Assembly: GCF_014873875.1 (NCBI RefSeq)
Contig: NZ_JADBEM010000001.1
Span: 6,138,001 to 6,202,000, forward strand
Direction of reading: 5' to 3'
Length of the DNA stretch: 64,000 nucleotides
Source of the DNA: Actinopolymorpha pittospori
GTDB taxonomy: Bacteria; Actinomycetota; Actinomycetes; Propionibacteriales; Actinopolymorphaceae
Shown: positions 7,756 to 16,556 of the stretch, piece after piece
Position numbering within the stretch: the stretch's first letter is position 1
Layout: each line of letters starts with the position of its first letter
The notes under the pieces: model-generated
Told to the model about the DNA's origin: nothing
The model's database searches: none
Seen by the model: the letters and a program-made list of their open reading frames with translations, nothing else
Program-made: the position numbers and the translations under genes

Positions 7756-8709
7756 GTGACCGACCCTTCGAGGCTCGCCCAGATCGAGGCCGACCTGGCA
7801 GCTGCCGCCGAGCTCCGCCGTCGGCATTCGGACCTGACCCAACGACTGACGACCGAACGCGCGCAACTCAAGCTCGTCGAGGAGCGGGTACGCACACTTC
7901 GCGGCCACCTCATCGACGAGGCCAAGGACGTCGAGGTGCTCGAGTCGTTCTCACCCACCCGGATCTGGGCCACGCTTCGAGGTTCGCGGGCGGACGACCT
8001 TGCCCGTGAGCGGGCGGAGCACGAGGCCGCGCGCTATGCGGTCGCCGAGGCCGAAGCCCGGCGCGACGCGGTGAGCCGGGACGTGGAGTCACTCCAAGCC
8101 CAGGTCGAGGGGCTCGGCGACGTCGACGACGTCCAGCGGCGCGCCGTTGCCGCCAAGGAACAATGGGCGCTCGCCAACGACCCTGTTGTCGCGGCCGCGC
8201 TGGAGGACATCGCGAGGGAACGCGGCCGGCTCACCGCGTCGCGCAAGGAGGCCGCGGAGGCGTACGCCGCCGGAGAGCCTGCTCTCGCGCTGGTGGAGCA
8301 GGCGGTCCAGCTGCTCGGAAGTGCGGAGTCGTGGTCGACGGCCGACACCTTCTTCGGCGGTGGGGTACTCACCGACATGATGAAGTACGAGAAGATGGAC
8401 GAGGCGGCCGACGTACTCCACCGTGCCGACGTCGCGCTCGGCAGGTTCTCGCGCGAGCTCGCCGACGTCGGAGTCGACGGGATCGACAGTGTGCAGGTGG
8501 ACACCATGACCCGTACTTTCGACATGTACTTCGACAACATCTTCACCGACATGGCGGTCCGGTCACGGATCCAGGACGCCGGTCGCAAGGCCGGCGCGGC
8601 GCGGCAAGCCGTACGTCAGGCGCTCCTCGGGCTGGAGAAGACGTCGCAGGACATCGCCGGCCAGCTCGCCCAACTCGAGGAGAAGCGGAGCTGGCTGCTC
8701 TCGGGGTGA
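7756..8709 (+). CDS. Coiled-coil protein of unknown function
   Basis: 317 aa with no recognised catalytic motif. Residues 1-60 and 95-135 are Ala/Glu/Arg-rich heptad-like helices, and a third helix lies near the C-terminus (RQAVRQALLGLEKTSQDIAGQLAQLEEK). The middle holds a less helical segment, SADTFFGGGVLTDMMKYEKMDEAADVLHRAD, followed by FDMYFDNIFTDMAVRSRI. There is no signal peptide or membrane span, so it is probably cytoplasmic. The start GTG lies just after TAAAATCGG and lacks a ribosome site, as in leaderless actinobacterial mRNAs. Neighbours give no clue to its role. Confidence 0.8.
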   Translation: MTDPSRLAQIEADLAAAAELRRRHSDLTQRLTTERAQLKLVEERVRTLRGHLIDEAKDVEVLESFSPTRIWATLRGSRADDLARERAEHEAARYAVAEAEARRDAVSRDVESLQAQVEGLGDVDDVQRRAVAAKEQWALANDPVVAAALEDIARERGRLTASRKEAAEAYAAGEPALALVEQAVQLLGSAESWSTADTFFGGGVLTDMMKYEKMDEAADVLHRADVALGRFSRELADVGVDGIDSVQVDTMTRTFDMYFDNIFTDMAVRSRIQDAGRKAGAARQAVRQALLGLEKTSQDIAGQLAQLEEKRSWLLSG

Positions 8710-8805
8710 CCGCCTCGGGCGAACAGTCGGTGAAGTGTCCCGCGAGGTCGATCGCCCGTCGTTATGGTGCGAGCGACATCGCCGGCCCGTGAGAGGGAGG
8801 CCGCT

Positions 8806-9750
8806 GTGGTCGCGGTTGGGACGTGGAACCTGGAGAACCTGTTCCGTCCAGGCGGGGGAGAGGGTGCGCCGCGAACGGAGGCGGCCTATCGGGAGAAGCT
8901 GACTGCGCTGGCGGGGACGATCACTCACCTGGCGCCGGACGTGCTCGCGGTGCAGGAGGTCGGCGACCCGGCGGCGGTCGGCGACCTCGTCGCTTCGCTC
9001 GACGGCGCCTGGCACTGGGAGCTGGCCGAGCCCGATGACCGTGGCATTCGGGCGGGCGTCCTCTCTCGACTGCCGCTGCACGACGTCGAAGAGGTCGTCG
9101 ACTTTCCCGACCGGCTGCTGCCGGTTCAGGTCGACGACGGTCGCGCCACCATCACCCGCATGGGTCGGCCAGCCCTCCGGGCGCGCGTCCAGGTCGATGA
9201 TCGTGTTCTCGACGTGGTCAGCTGCCATCTCAAGAGCAAGCTGTTGAGCTTTCCGGGTGGCCGGTTCAATCCGAGGGACGAGGACGAACGCGCTCGCTAC
9301 ACGGCATATGCGCTGGCCCGTCGTGCAGCGGAAGCCGCCGCCGTGCGTGCCTACGTCACCCGGCTGCTCGACGATCAGGGCCAGCAGCGTGCGGTCGTGG
9401 TGGCGGGGGATCTCAACGACGAGCCGCAGGCCGCCACCACCCAACTGCTGCAGGGTCCGCCGGGCTCCGAACTCGGCACCGGGGGCTTCGACCGGCCCGA
9501 CCGGGGCGACGGTCAGCGGCTCTGGAACCTCGCCGGCCTCATCCCGGCTGAGCAGCGGTTCTCCCGGATCTACCGCGGTCACCAGGAACTCATCGACCAC
9601 CTGTTCGTCAGCCACGCCCTCGTCGGCGCCGTGACCACCGTGAGTACCGGCGACACCGATGTCCGTTCCATCACAGACGAACCAGCCGAACGCCGAGACC
9701 AACCAGGGTCAGACCACCGTCCGGTCATCGCGCACTTCGACCTCGCCTAG
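8806..9750 (+). CDS. Endonuclease/exonuclease/phosphatase (EEP) family protein
   Basis: 314 aa. EEP fold motifs in order: GTWNLENLF at the N-terminus, VLAVQEVGD (metal-binding Glu), VVSCHLKSK, VVVAGDLNDEP (catalytic Asp and Asn) and the C-terminal SDHRPVIAHF (Asp-His pair). All the catalytic residues expected of a Mg-dependent phosphodiesterase or nuclease are present. GTG 8806 with an upstream GAGGGAGG ribosome site is preferred over ATG 8764, which has none. No signal peptide is seen. The substrate (DNA, RNA, phospholipid head group or nucleotide) cannot be assigned. It converges on the ABC exporter operon 25 bp downstream. Confidence 0.87.
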   Translation: MVAVGTWNLENLFRPGGGEGAPRTEAAYREKLTALAGTITHLAPDVLAVQEVGDPAAVGDLVASLDGAWHWELAEPDDRGIRAGVLSRLPLHDVEEVVDFPDRLLPVQVDDGRATITRMGRPALRARVQVDDRVLDVVSCHLKSKLLSFPGGRFNPRDEDERARYTAYALARRAAEAAAVRAYVTRLLDDQGQQRAVVVAGDLNDEPQAATTQLLQGPPGSELGTGGFDRPDRGDGQRLWNLAGLIPAEQRFSRIYRGHQELIDHLFVSHALVGAVTTVSTGDTDVRSITDEPAERRDQPGSDHRPVIAHFDLA

Positions 9751-9775
9751 GTCATGTCCAGGGCGACGGGTCGGG

Positions 9776-10597
9776 TCAGTGGCCCGGGCTGGAGTAGTGC
9801 CGCATCTGCCGGTGGAAGAACGCCACGGCGGCGACGTAGAGCAGCAGGCCGACTGCGGGTGACGCGACCGCGAGCCAGATCGGCACGAACAGGTCACTCG
9901 TCCGCCCCAGCAGCACGGCGGCCGGGAAGAACGCCGCGAAGGCGAGCGGCACCACGAACGTCAGCAGATAGGCCACGGCTCGCGGCAGCACGCTCAGTGG
10001 GTACGGCCCGAACGTCACGAACGCCATGTCCGCCACCTGCAGAACGGGCGAGCTGACCAGCAGCCGGAAGGTCAACGAGGCGATCGCCAACATGACGGCG
10101 GACTCCAGGAACGCACTGCCCACCACGGCAGCGACCAGGTACGCGACCCAGCCGACGGACCAGTCCACCGGCGCGGCCACCGCCGTGACCGTCAGCACGA
10201 CGAGTCCGAACACGATGTCTCCCGCCGCCGTGACCTGGAACCGTCGGGTCAGTAGCTGGACCAGCGGATTGACCGGTCGCAGCAGGTAACGGTCGAACTC
10301 CCCTTCCCGCACCACGCCGTCGGTCGCCCACAGTTGGCCGGACAGCACGCCGTGGAGCGCGTGTCCCATCGATCGGATCCCGTAGACGAACGCGATCTCG
10401 ACCAGGCTCCAACCGCCGATGCTGCCGAACGCGTACACGATCACACCGACGAACGCGAGCGAAAGCGCCTCGTAGCAGATCGCTCCGAATGCCGTCAGCA
10501 CGAAGTCCGCGCGGTACTGCAGCGCCGACGCCAGCCCGATCCGCACCAGGACGGCGTACTGTCGCAGCGCCGAGGGTGGCCTGCCGATGTCAGCCAC
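9776..10597 (-). CDS. ABC-2 family exporter permease (second subunit)
   Basis: 273 aa with about six hydrophobic helices. It shows the pattern of the actinobacterial ABC2_membrane_6 (formerly DUF990) permeases: an N-terminal YAVLVRIGLASALQYRADF segment, then the loop VVREGEFDRYLLRPVNPL. The start is GTG 10597, overlapping the stop of the upstream permease gene by eight bases (GTGGCTGA), so translation is coupled. With the permease at 10590 and the ATPase at 11384 it forms a complete heterodimeric ABC transporter, probably an exporter. The substrate is unknown. Confidence 0.87.
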   Translation of the reverse strand: MADIGRPPSALRQYAVLVRIGLASALQYRADFVLTAFGAICYEALSLAFVGVIVYAFGSIGGWSLVEIAFVYGIRSMGHALHGVLSGQLWATDGVVREGEFDRYLLRPVNPLVQLLTRRFQVTAAGDIVFGLVVLTVTAVAAPVDWSVGWVAYLVAAVVGSAFLESAVMLAIASLTFRLLVSSPVLQVADMAFVTFGPYPLSVLPRAVAYLLTFVVPLAFAAFFPAAVLLGRTSDLFVPIWLAVASPAVGLLLYVAAVAFFHRQMRHYSSPGH

Positions 10598-11387
10598 CCT
10601 GAACGACCACCCGATGCCGCGCCCGCGACCACAGCCACGCGCAGAGCCCACCGAGCACGACGATCCACACCGCCTGCACACCAAGCGCCACGGCGAGACC
10701 GCCGGGTGGGCGGCCGAAGTAGACCGCGAGCGGTGTGTACGTCGCCGCCTGGAACGGCAGCACTCCGGCGATCGTCTGCAGCCAGCCCGGCATGAACCAC
10801 AGCGGCAGTACCGTGCCCGACATGAACGACCGTACGACGAAGAACGCCATGTTCAGCCCACCCACCTCCAGCGTCCAGAACGACGTCAGCGCCATCAGCA
10901 ACGTGATCAGCTGCGACACCCCGAACGCGAGCAGCACACTCACCGCGAAGCTCACCGCCGCACCGGTGCTCTGCGGAGGCGCGAGTCCGCCCACGACGAA
11001 CCCGGTGGCGAGGCCGACCCCGGCGGCCGGCAGCGCGGCGAGGACGTAGCCCACCTGGACCGCGAGGTTCTGGGTCAGCAGGCCGATCGGGCGGGTCAGG
11101 TCGACACCGATCATGCCGTCCCGCACGCGGGACTCGATCGACCAGAACGGCGAGGTGTCGAGCACGCCGGCGATGGTTAGCCCCAACACCGCGTACCCGA
11201 CCGCCGTCTGTACGTCCGCCCCGGCGACCGGGCCGTCGTGACCGGAGTAGATCGCCCGCCACACCACGCTGTAGAGCGCGATCTGGATGGCGAGGACGAG
11301 GAACGAGAGCAGCATCGAGGCCCGATAGGCCCACGGCGTGAGCAGGCCGATCCGCACCTGGCTCAATACGGGGCGCAGCGCGTTCAT
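10590..11387 (-). CDS. ABC-2 family exporter permease (first subunit)
   Basis: 265 aa, about six membrane helices. It begins MNALRPVLSQVRIGLLTPWAYRA and is similar in layout to the following permease, including a loop with IESRVRDGMIGVDLTRPI that corresponds to the other subunit's VVREGEFDRYLLRPVN. The ATG overlaps the ATPase stop codon by four bases (ATGA). It is the middle gene of a three-gene operon (ATPase, permease, permease) and acts in the cytoplasmic membrane. Confidence 0.87.
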   Translation of the reverse strand: MNALRPVLSQVRIGLLTPWAYRASMLLSFLVLAIQIALYSVVWRAIYSGHDGPVAGADVQTAVGYAVLGLTIAGVLDTSPFWSIESRVRDGMIGVDLTRPIGLLTQNLAVQVGYVLAALPAAGVGLATGFVVGGLAPPQSTGAAVSFAVSVLLAFGVSQLITLLMALTSFWTLEVGGLNMAFFVVRSFMSGTVLPLWFMPGWLQTIAGVLPFQAATYTPLAVYFGRPPGGLAVALGVQAVWIVVLGGLCAWLWSRARHRVVVQGG

Positions 11388-12400
11388 GCCGGGTTCTCCG
11401 GTAGGCCGCGCTGGGTGTAGATGCGGCCGATGACCGCCTCGAGCCGCGGCTCGACGACGGACAGGTCGACGACCGCGTGTACCGAGGTGACGGCCGCGAT
11501 GATCTCCGGTGCCCTCACCTGGTCGGAACGGAACCGCAGCGTCACGACCAGCCCGTCCCGCGCGACCTGCTCCGCGCCGCGGACGTCGACGTCGGCGGGT
11601 TCAGCGAGCGTGACGACCAGATCGCGGTAGGGCGCGTAGCGCGCCATCAGTTCGGTGAGTGCGCCGTCGTAGAGCACCCGGCCGTGGTCGATGAGGACGA
11701 TCCGCCGGCACAGTTGCTCCACGTCCTCCAGGTCGTGCGTCGTGAGAACGACCGTCGTGCCTCGCTCGGCATTCGCGTGGGCGACGAACTCGCGGATGCG
11801 CTGTTTCGCGACGACGTCCAGTCCGACCGTCGGCTCGTCGAGGTAGAGCAGGCGCGGTTGGTGGAGCATGGCGGCCGCGAGGTCACCGCGCATCCGCTGA
11901 CCAAGAGACAACTGACGAACCGGCGCGTCGAGGAACTCGTCCATGTCGAGGAGTTCGACGAGCTCACCCTGCCTCCGGTCGCCCTCCCGTTGGGGGACAC
12001 CGTAGAGGTCGCGCACCGCGCGGAAGGACTCACGCAGCGGGAGGTCCCACCACAGCTGGCTGCGCTGACCGAACACGACTCCGATGTTGAGCGCGTTCGC
12101 CTTGCGTTCGCGGGACGGGTCATGGCCAGCGATCGACACCGTGCCGGCGGTGGGCGTGAGAATGCCGGTGAGCATCTTGATGGTCGTCGATTTTCCGGCA
12201 CCGTTGGGCCCGAGGTAGCCGACCAGTTCGCCACCGGCGATGTCGAACGACACGTCGTCGACGGCCCGGATCACGTCGTAGTCGCGGCCGACAAAGGTGC
12301 GGAGCGCGCCCAGCCGACCGGTGATCCGCTTGACCCGGCGGAACTCCTTGACCAGGCCGGCCGCCCGCACGAGCGGGCGCTGAGTGGTCGTGACTGCCAC
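11384..12400 (-). CDS. ABC exporter ATP-binding subunit
   Basis: About 338 aa. Walker A GPNGAGKSTT, signature LSLGQRMRGDL, Walker B LLYLDEPTVGLD and H-loop TTHD are all intact. A C-terminal extension of about 80 residues follows, as in the ABC subgroup that pairs with ABC2_membrane_6 permeases. The start is uncertain: GTG 12400 (VAVTTTQRP) was chosen, and GTG 12418 is an alternative; neither has a well-spaced ribosome site. It is the first gene of the exporter operon and is divergent from the damaged phosphotransferase gene. Confidence 0.88.
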   Translation of the reverse strand: MAVTTTQRPLVRAAGLVKEFRRVKRITGRLGALRTFVGRDYDVIRAVDDVSFDIAGGELVGYLGPNGAGKSTTIKMLTGILTPTAGTVSIAGHDPSRERKANALNIGVVFGQRSQLWWDLPLRESFRAVRDLYGVPQREGDRRQGELVELLDMDEFLDAPVRQLSLGQRMRGDLAAAMLHQPRLLYLDEPTVGLDVVAKQRIREFVAHANAERGTTVVLTTHDLEDVEQLCRRIVLIDHGRVLYDGALTELMARYAPYRDLVVTLAEPADVDVRGAEQVARDGLVVTLRFRSDQVRAPEIIAAVTSVHAVVDLSVVEPRLEAVIGRIYTQRGLPENPA

Positions 12401-12506
12401 ATCCTGTACGAGGGACACCGGCCACCGTCGCAGACGGGCTCCCTGCCCGGCAAGCGATTTCTGGCCGGATGGTGCCGGCACTCGGCACGGAGTGAGAACC
12501 TCGAGA

Positions 12507-13410
12507 ATGGCAAACGTCGAGATCGACGAGGACCTGGTGCGGTCCCTCCTGTGTGAGCAGTGTCCGGACCTGGCGGGTCTACCCCTCCGCCAGGTGACCG
12601 CCGGCTGGGACAACCAGCTGTGGCGCCTTGGGGAGGACCTGGCCGTCCGGCTGCCCCGTACGCCGCGCGCCCCGTCTCTCCTTCGCAAGGAACACCAGTG
12701 GCTCCCTGTCCTCGCTCCGCGCCTTCCGCTCACCGTACCGACGCCCATACGGATGGCCGAACCGTCCGCACGTTTCCCGCAGCCGTGGATGGTCACGACC
12801 TGGATTCCCGGCGAGCCGGGCGACCGAGCCACGATCAGCCGTGGTCAGGAGGCGGCCGACAGCTTGGCAGGCTTCCTCAGGGCGCTCCATCAGGCCGCGC
12901 CGACCGGGGCGCCGACCAATTCGGGCCGCGGCGTTCCCCTTTCAGACGCTCACGCACGAGTTCGACCGGATGGTCCAGGCGCTCGCCCCTAGCGACGCCA
13001 CGGAGGCGCGCGCCGTTTGGGACGATGCGGTCTCGGCGCCTCGCTGGGAGGGTCCGCCGGTCTGGCTGCACGCTGACCTGCATCCCGCGAACGTTGTCGT
13101 CTCAGACGGAACGATCGCCGGGGTCATCGACTTCGGGGAACTCTGCGCCGGCGATCCGGCAACGGATCTCGCCGTCGCGTGGCTACTCCTCCCGACCGAT
13201 GCGAGCTCCCGGTTCTTCGACGCGTACGCACACGTGGACGACGCGACGGTCCGGCGCGCCCGAGGGTGGGCAGTCCTGCGCAGCCTGTCACTCGTGGGTA
13301 TCGGCCAGGCCTGGGACAAGGGTCTTCCCGGTGGGCAGCCAACCTGGGGACTCGCCGGTCGGACGGCGCTCGAGCGGGTGCTCGCGTCCAGTCGCCCCGC
13401 CCACCGATGA
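12507..13410 (+). pseudogene. Frameshifted aminoglycoside/choline-kinase-like phosphotransferase
   Basis: The N-terminal half (from ATG 12507, MANVEIDEDLVRSLL...) is in one frame and reads to about 12930 (VTAGWDNQLWRLGEDLAVRLPR, WIPGEPG, FLRALHQ). The C-terminal half continues in the next frame from about 12935 (LTHEFDRMVQAL) with the catalytic motif WLHADLHPANV and metal-binding GVIDFGELCAGDPATDLAVAW, ending at 13410. The two halves make one typical APH-fold protein. The break near 12921-12950, by a CCCCTTT run, equals one extra base or two missing bases. It could be true decay or a sequencing error; the mutated neighbour favours decay. Confidence 0.8.
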
Positions 13411-13471
13411 GTTTCGCCGGCGTCTTCGGTCCTATGTGCGTCCCGACGACGACGATACGAGGAGCAGCACC

Positions 13472-13853
13472 GTGAGCGAGCAGTGGACGACCGAGACGAT
13501 GGGCACCGGCGCCTACGCCGAGGTCAACGGCATCAACCTCTATTACGAGACGCACGGGACCGGGCGCCCGATGATCCTGCTGCACGGTGGGCTCGGTTCG
13601 GGTGAGATGTTCGGGCCGATCCTTCCGGGGCTCGCGGAGTCCCACCAGGTCATCACCGTCGACCTGCAAGGACACGGGCGTCTTCAAGCTGCTCGACGGT
13701 GGTCTGCGTGACGGCGGCTGGATGGGGGAGGGCCGGCCGAAGGGCGGGCACGCGCTGGCGATTCTGCCCGGCCTCACCCACTACAACATCTTCGCCTCGC
13801 CCCTGCTCGCCGCCGTCGTCCTCGCCTTCCTGGACGAGCAGCAGACCGCGTAG
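13472..13853 (+). pseudogene. Alpha/beta hydrolase with internal deletion
   Basis: From GTG 13472 the frame encodes a typical hydrolase N-terminus: YAEVNGINLYYETHGTGRP, oxyanion HGGLGSGEMFG, VDLQGHGR. At about 13680 it switches frame and jumps directly to a typical C-terminus: VFKLLDGGLRDGGW, then LAILPGLTHYNIFASPLLAAVVLAFLDEQ with the catalytic-His region. The middle of the protein, including the nucleophile-elbow Ser, is absent. A normal relative would need several hundred more bases here. The gene is therefore a deletion-inactivated remnant. Confidence 0.8.
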
Positions 13854-14661
13854 GGGTTGCCGACCACCGGTTGTGGCGCGTGCCAAGGCCGCGCGGTGCG
13901 CCGGTGAGAACGAGCGGCGTCAGAGCCGCTCAGAGACGACTCCCGGTTGTGTTCGGCTCCTGACCCCGTCAACGCGGTCCTCCACAAGGACACGCACTCA
14001 AGAAGCGTCCGTCGAGTTCGAGTGTGTTCAGGGTGTTGGTGGTCAGCGCGGCGACGCCGGCCGAGATCGCGTCGGCGTCGTCGTTACTTGAAGCAATGGA
14101 GAGCCCAAGGCCAAGACGACGCGACGACCTCAGCTCTCGAGGTGCTCGCGATACCGAACAGCCTCCTGGCCCGACACTGGCCAGTTCGAGGCATCGCCTG
14201 GGCACTTCCCGCTTGGCGGGAACACTACTTTCCGCTCAGATCAGCGGCCTGCGTTTGGAATTCCCAACAGCTGACCGAGCGGGGACAAGGGATCTGCGCG
14301 CGCTTGCGCAGGTCTGCGCACAGGCTCATACTCGCAACTAATATTGAGCGTTTCGGAAACCTCAGCCACGAACTGCGACGATGGATTTTGATCGGGGCGC
14401 GGCGTACTGCGGGACCTGTCCTAGGTGCGGCGTATTCGTGCCTCGCTGGCTGTGTGCGGATTGAGAACCTGCCCTGGAACCAGCTGACAATGCCCTCCTA
14501 CCGGGAGCGTCGAGCGTGGGGGAGTATCGGATGCCACACCACTGAATGGTGTCTCAAACGATGCCTGTTCACTCAACGAGATGGGGGATCTGCCTCCAAG
14601 CGGTGCTCGCGAATGTCGTACCCGAAGTCGTCAGGGGAGGCGCAAGAACCCGGAGGACCTC
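13854..14661. other. 808-bp stretch without a convincing gene
   Basis: No open frame here shows a recognisable domain, good codon bias or a ribosome site, and composition is less GC-rich than the neighbours, especially 14180-14580. It follows two inactivated genes, so it may be decayed coding DNA on its left side. Its right part must hold the promoter of the operon starting at 14662. A weak -35/-10 candidate is TTGCGC (14304-14309), 17 bp, CATACT (14327-14332). An odd palindrome GTTTCGGAAAC lies at 14350-14360. Confidence 0.5.
14536..14552. promoter_or_regulatory. Palindrome upstream of the glycan operon
   Basis: ACACCA-CTGAA-TGGTGT is a perfect inverted repeat with 6-bp arms, 109 bp before the isomerase ATG. 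It could be an operator for a regulator encoded elsewhere, since this operon has no regulator gene of its own. A short hairpin is the alternative. Confidence 0.35.
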
Positions 14662-15594
14662 ATGACCAAGGTATCGCCGTTCGAACTGGGAGCGCACACC
14701 CTGATTTACCGAAAGGAATCGCTGGAGCGTGCACTCCAGGGCATTGCGCAGGCTGGCTTCTCGTGTGTCGGCCTGTGGACCGAGCACGAGGGCAGGCCAA
14801 TTATGTCCCTTCGGCCAGGCACTGCCGAGATATCGACATTACGGCGGCGTATCGAAGGATTCGGCCTGACCCCCGTCACGATGCTCGCCCGAGAACGCGC
14901 GATGGAGGACAGGAGCATGCTGCTGGCCGATCTCGACCTGTGTGCTTCGCTGGGGCTGCCGCTGCTCCAGGCGATCGGGCCGTGGCCATTCGTGTCCGGA
15001 CACGAACGCAAACCGGAGATGCGCTGGTACGGCGAAGTTGAGCGCTTTCTCTCCATTCTGGAATACGGAGCCGAACAGGCCACCCAACGCGGGGTGACCA
15101 TAGCGCTCAAGCCGCATCGCGGCGCGACGGCAACTGGGGCCGACCTCATGGACGTGATCCACAGAGTCGGCTCGGAAGGCGTGCGCGCATGCTGGGACGC
15201 GGGAAACGTCCGCTTCTACGAGGGAATCGACTCCGAGGACGATCTGGAGCGCTCCGGGATCGCGCCCCTGGTGCGCAGCGTGTGCATCAAGGACCACGTC
15301 GGTGGCAAGGGGAACCCACACTTCCCGGTGCCAGGTGACGGGCAGGTGGACCATGCACGCCTGCTGCACGCCCTGGCGAAGGCTGGGTTCAGCGGTCCGC
15401 TCCTGGCGGAGCGGGTCGACCAGCCGACTGCGGAGGAATCTGATCGCGCACTGAGCCGGACGCGGGCCTTCCTGCAGTCGCAGGTCGACAGGTTGGCGGA
15501 CGGATCCCCTGCCAAGTCGCAGGGCGACCGCACACAGGCGAACCGCTCCTCCAGCGAGGCTGACGTCAGCTCGGACGATCTGGCTTCCGGATGA
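14662..15594 (+). CDS. Sugar phosphate isomerase/epimerase-like TIM-barrel protein
   Basis: 310 aa of the xylose-isomerase-like/AP endonuclease 2 superfamily. Features: N-terminal FELGAHTLIYRKESLERAL, IALKPHRGAT, WDAGNVRFYEG, VCIKDHVGGKGNPHFPVPGDGQVDHARLL, and a terminal LLAERVDQP. The last two match the metal- and substrate-binding ends of strands 7 and 8 in this superfamily. A Ser/Gly-rich tail of about 35 residues follows the barrel. ATG 14662 has a CGGAGGA ribosome site. It overlaps the next gene by four bases and heads an operon of importer, GH20-like protein and Gfo/Idh/MocA oxidoreductase. It probably isomerises, epimerises or cleaves an oxidised sugar. Confidence 0.85.
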   Translation: MTKVSPFELGAHTLIYRKESLERALQGIAQAGFSCVGLWTEHEGRPIMSLRPGTAEISTLRRRIEGFGLTPVTMLARERAMEDRSMLLADLDLCASLGLPLLQAIGPWPFVSGHERKPEMRWYGEVERFLSILEYGAEQATQRGVTIALKPHRGATATGADLMDVIHRVGSEGVRACWDAGNVRFYEGIDSEDDLERSGIAPLVRSVCIKDHVGGKGNPHFPVPGDGQVDHARLLHALAKAGFSGPLLAERVDQPTAEESDRALSRTRAFLQSQVDRLADGSPAKSQGDRTQANRSSSEADVSSDDLASG

Positions 15595-16556
15595 GCGCGA
15601 CGACAAGGGACCACCAGGACACCGTCGCGACGAGAGGCCGTGCGTCAACCAGCCAGCGCTCGGTGGGATGGCGGATCCGCCGCGAGCGCTGGATGTACCT
15701 GTTCATCGTGCCAGGGATGCTCTACTTCGTTGTCTTTGCGTACGTACCTCTCCTCGGCAACGTGATCGCGTTTCAGGACTACTCCCCGTATCTTGGTTTC
15801 ACTGGATCGCCGTGGGTCGGCCTCGAAAACTTCGCGACGATGTTCACCGACCCTGCCGTCGTCACCGCACTGAAGAACACCCTGATCATTACGTTTCTGC
15901 AGATCGTCTTCGCCTTCCCAGCCCCCATCGGGTTGGCGTTGCTGCTGAACAGTCTCATTTCTGACGGCGTGAAACGGGCTGTGCAGTCCGTGGTCTACCT
16001 TCCCCACTTCATCGGCTGGGTCGTCGTGGTCTCCATCTGGCTCGAGGTGCTCGGAGGTGATGGTCCGGTCGCGCACCTGTTCACGACGATCGGGCTGGGG
16101 ACACCGAACATCATGGCCAACCCAGACACGTTCAAGGCGCTGATCACCGCCCAGGTGATATGGAAGGAGGTCGGCTGGGGGACCATCATCTTCTTCGCAG
16201 CGCTCTCGGCCATCCCGCCCGAGTTGTATGAGTCAGCCGCCATGGACGGGGCGGGAGCGTGGCGCAGGATGTGGCATATCACCTTGCCGGGTATGAGTTC
16301 AGTCATTGTTCTGCTCCTCATCCTGCGTCTGGGGTCGGTTCTGACCGTCGGGTTCGAACAGATCATCCTGCAACAGCCCGCGGTTGGCGCGAACGCGGCC
16401 GAGGTGCTCGACACGTTCGTCTACTACCAAGGCGTGCTGGGTGGCGACTGGGGACTGTCTACCGCTGCCGGACTCTTCAAGGGGGTCATAGGAACCATTC
16501 TGGTGATAGCGGCCAACAGGTTCGCCAAGCGTGCAGGAAGCGGAGGGATCTTCTGA
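15591..16556 (+). CDS. LplB-type carbohydrate ABC permease
   Basis: 321 aa, about six transmembrane helices beginning at WMYLFIVPGMLYFVVFAYVP. It has the binding-protein-dependent EAA loop, YESAAMDGAGAWRRMWHITLP. The layout and hallmark residues (RERWMYLFIVPG, VGLENFATMF, FKGVIGTILVIAANRFAKR) match LplB-type CUT1 permeases, which in Gram-positives import complex oligosaccharides. The ATG overlaps the isomerase stop (ATGA), and its own TGA shares one base with the next ATG. No ATPase gene is present in this operon. Confidence 0.9.
   Translation: MSATTRDHQDTVATRGRASTSQRSVGWRIRRERWMYLFIVPGMLYFVVFAYVPLLGNVIAFQDYSPYLGFTGSPWVGLENFATMFTDPAVVTALKNTLIITFLQIVFAFPAPIGLALLLNSLISDGVKRAVQSVVYLPHFIGWVVVVSIWLEVLGGDGPVAHLFTTIGLGTPNIMANPDTFKALITAQVIWKEVGWGTIIFFAALSAIPPELYESAAMDGAGAWRRMWHITLPGMSSVIVLLLILRLGSVLTVGFEQIILQQPAVGANAAEVLDTFVYYQGVLGGDWGLSTAAGLFKGVIGTILVIAANRFAKRAGSGGIF

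Noticed and set aside
13969..14205. Possible small minus-strand gene (about 78 codons) in the gene-poor region
   Set aside because: It has no ribosome site or recognisable motif. A decayed remnant remains possible, but there is no positive support.
13947..15041. Plus-strand open frame covering the gene-poor region and part of the isomerase gene
   Set aside because: It runs out of frame through a clearly coding gene, has no recognisable domain and no ribosome site.
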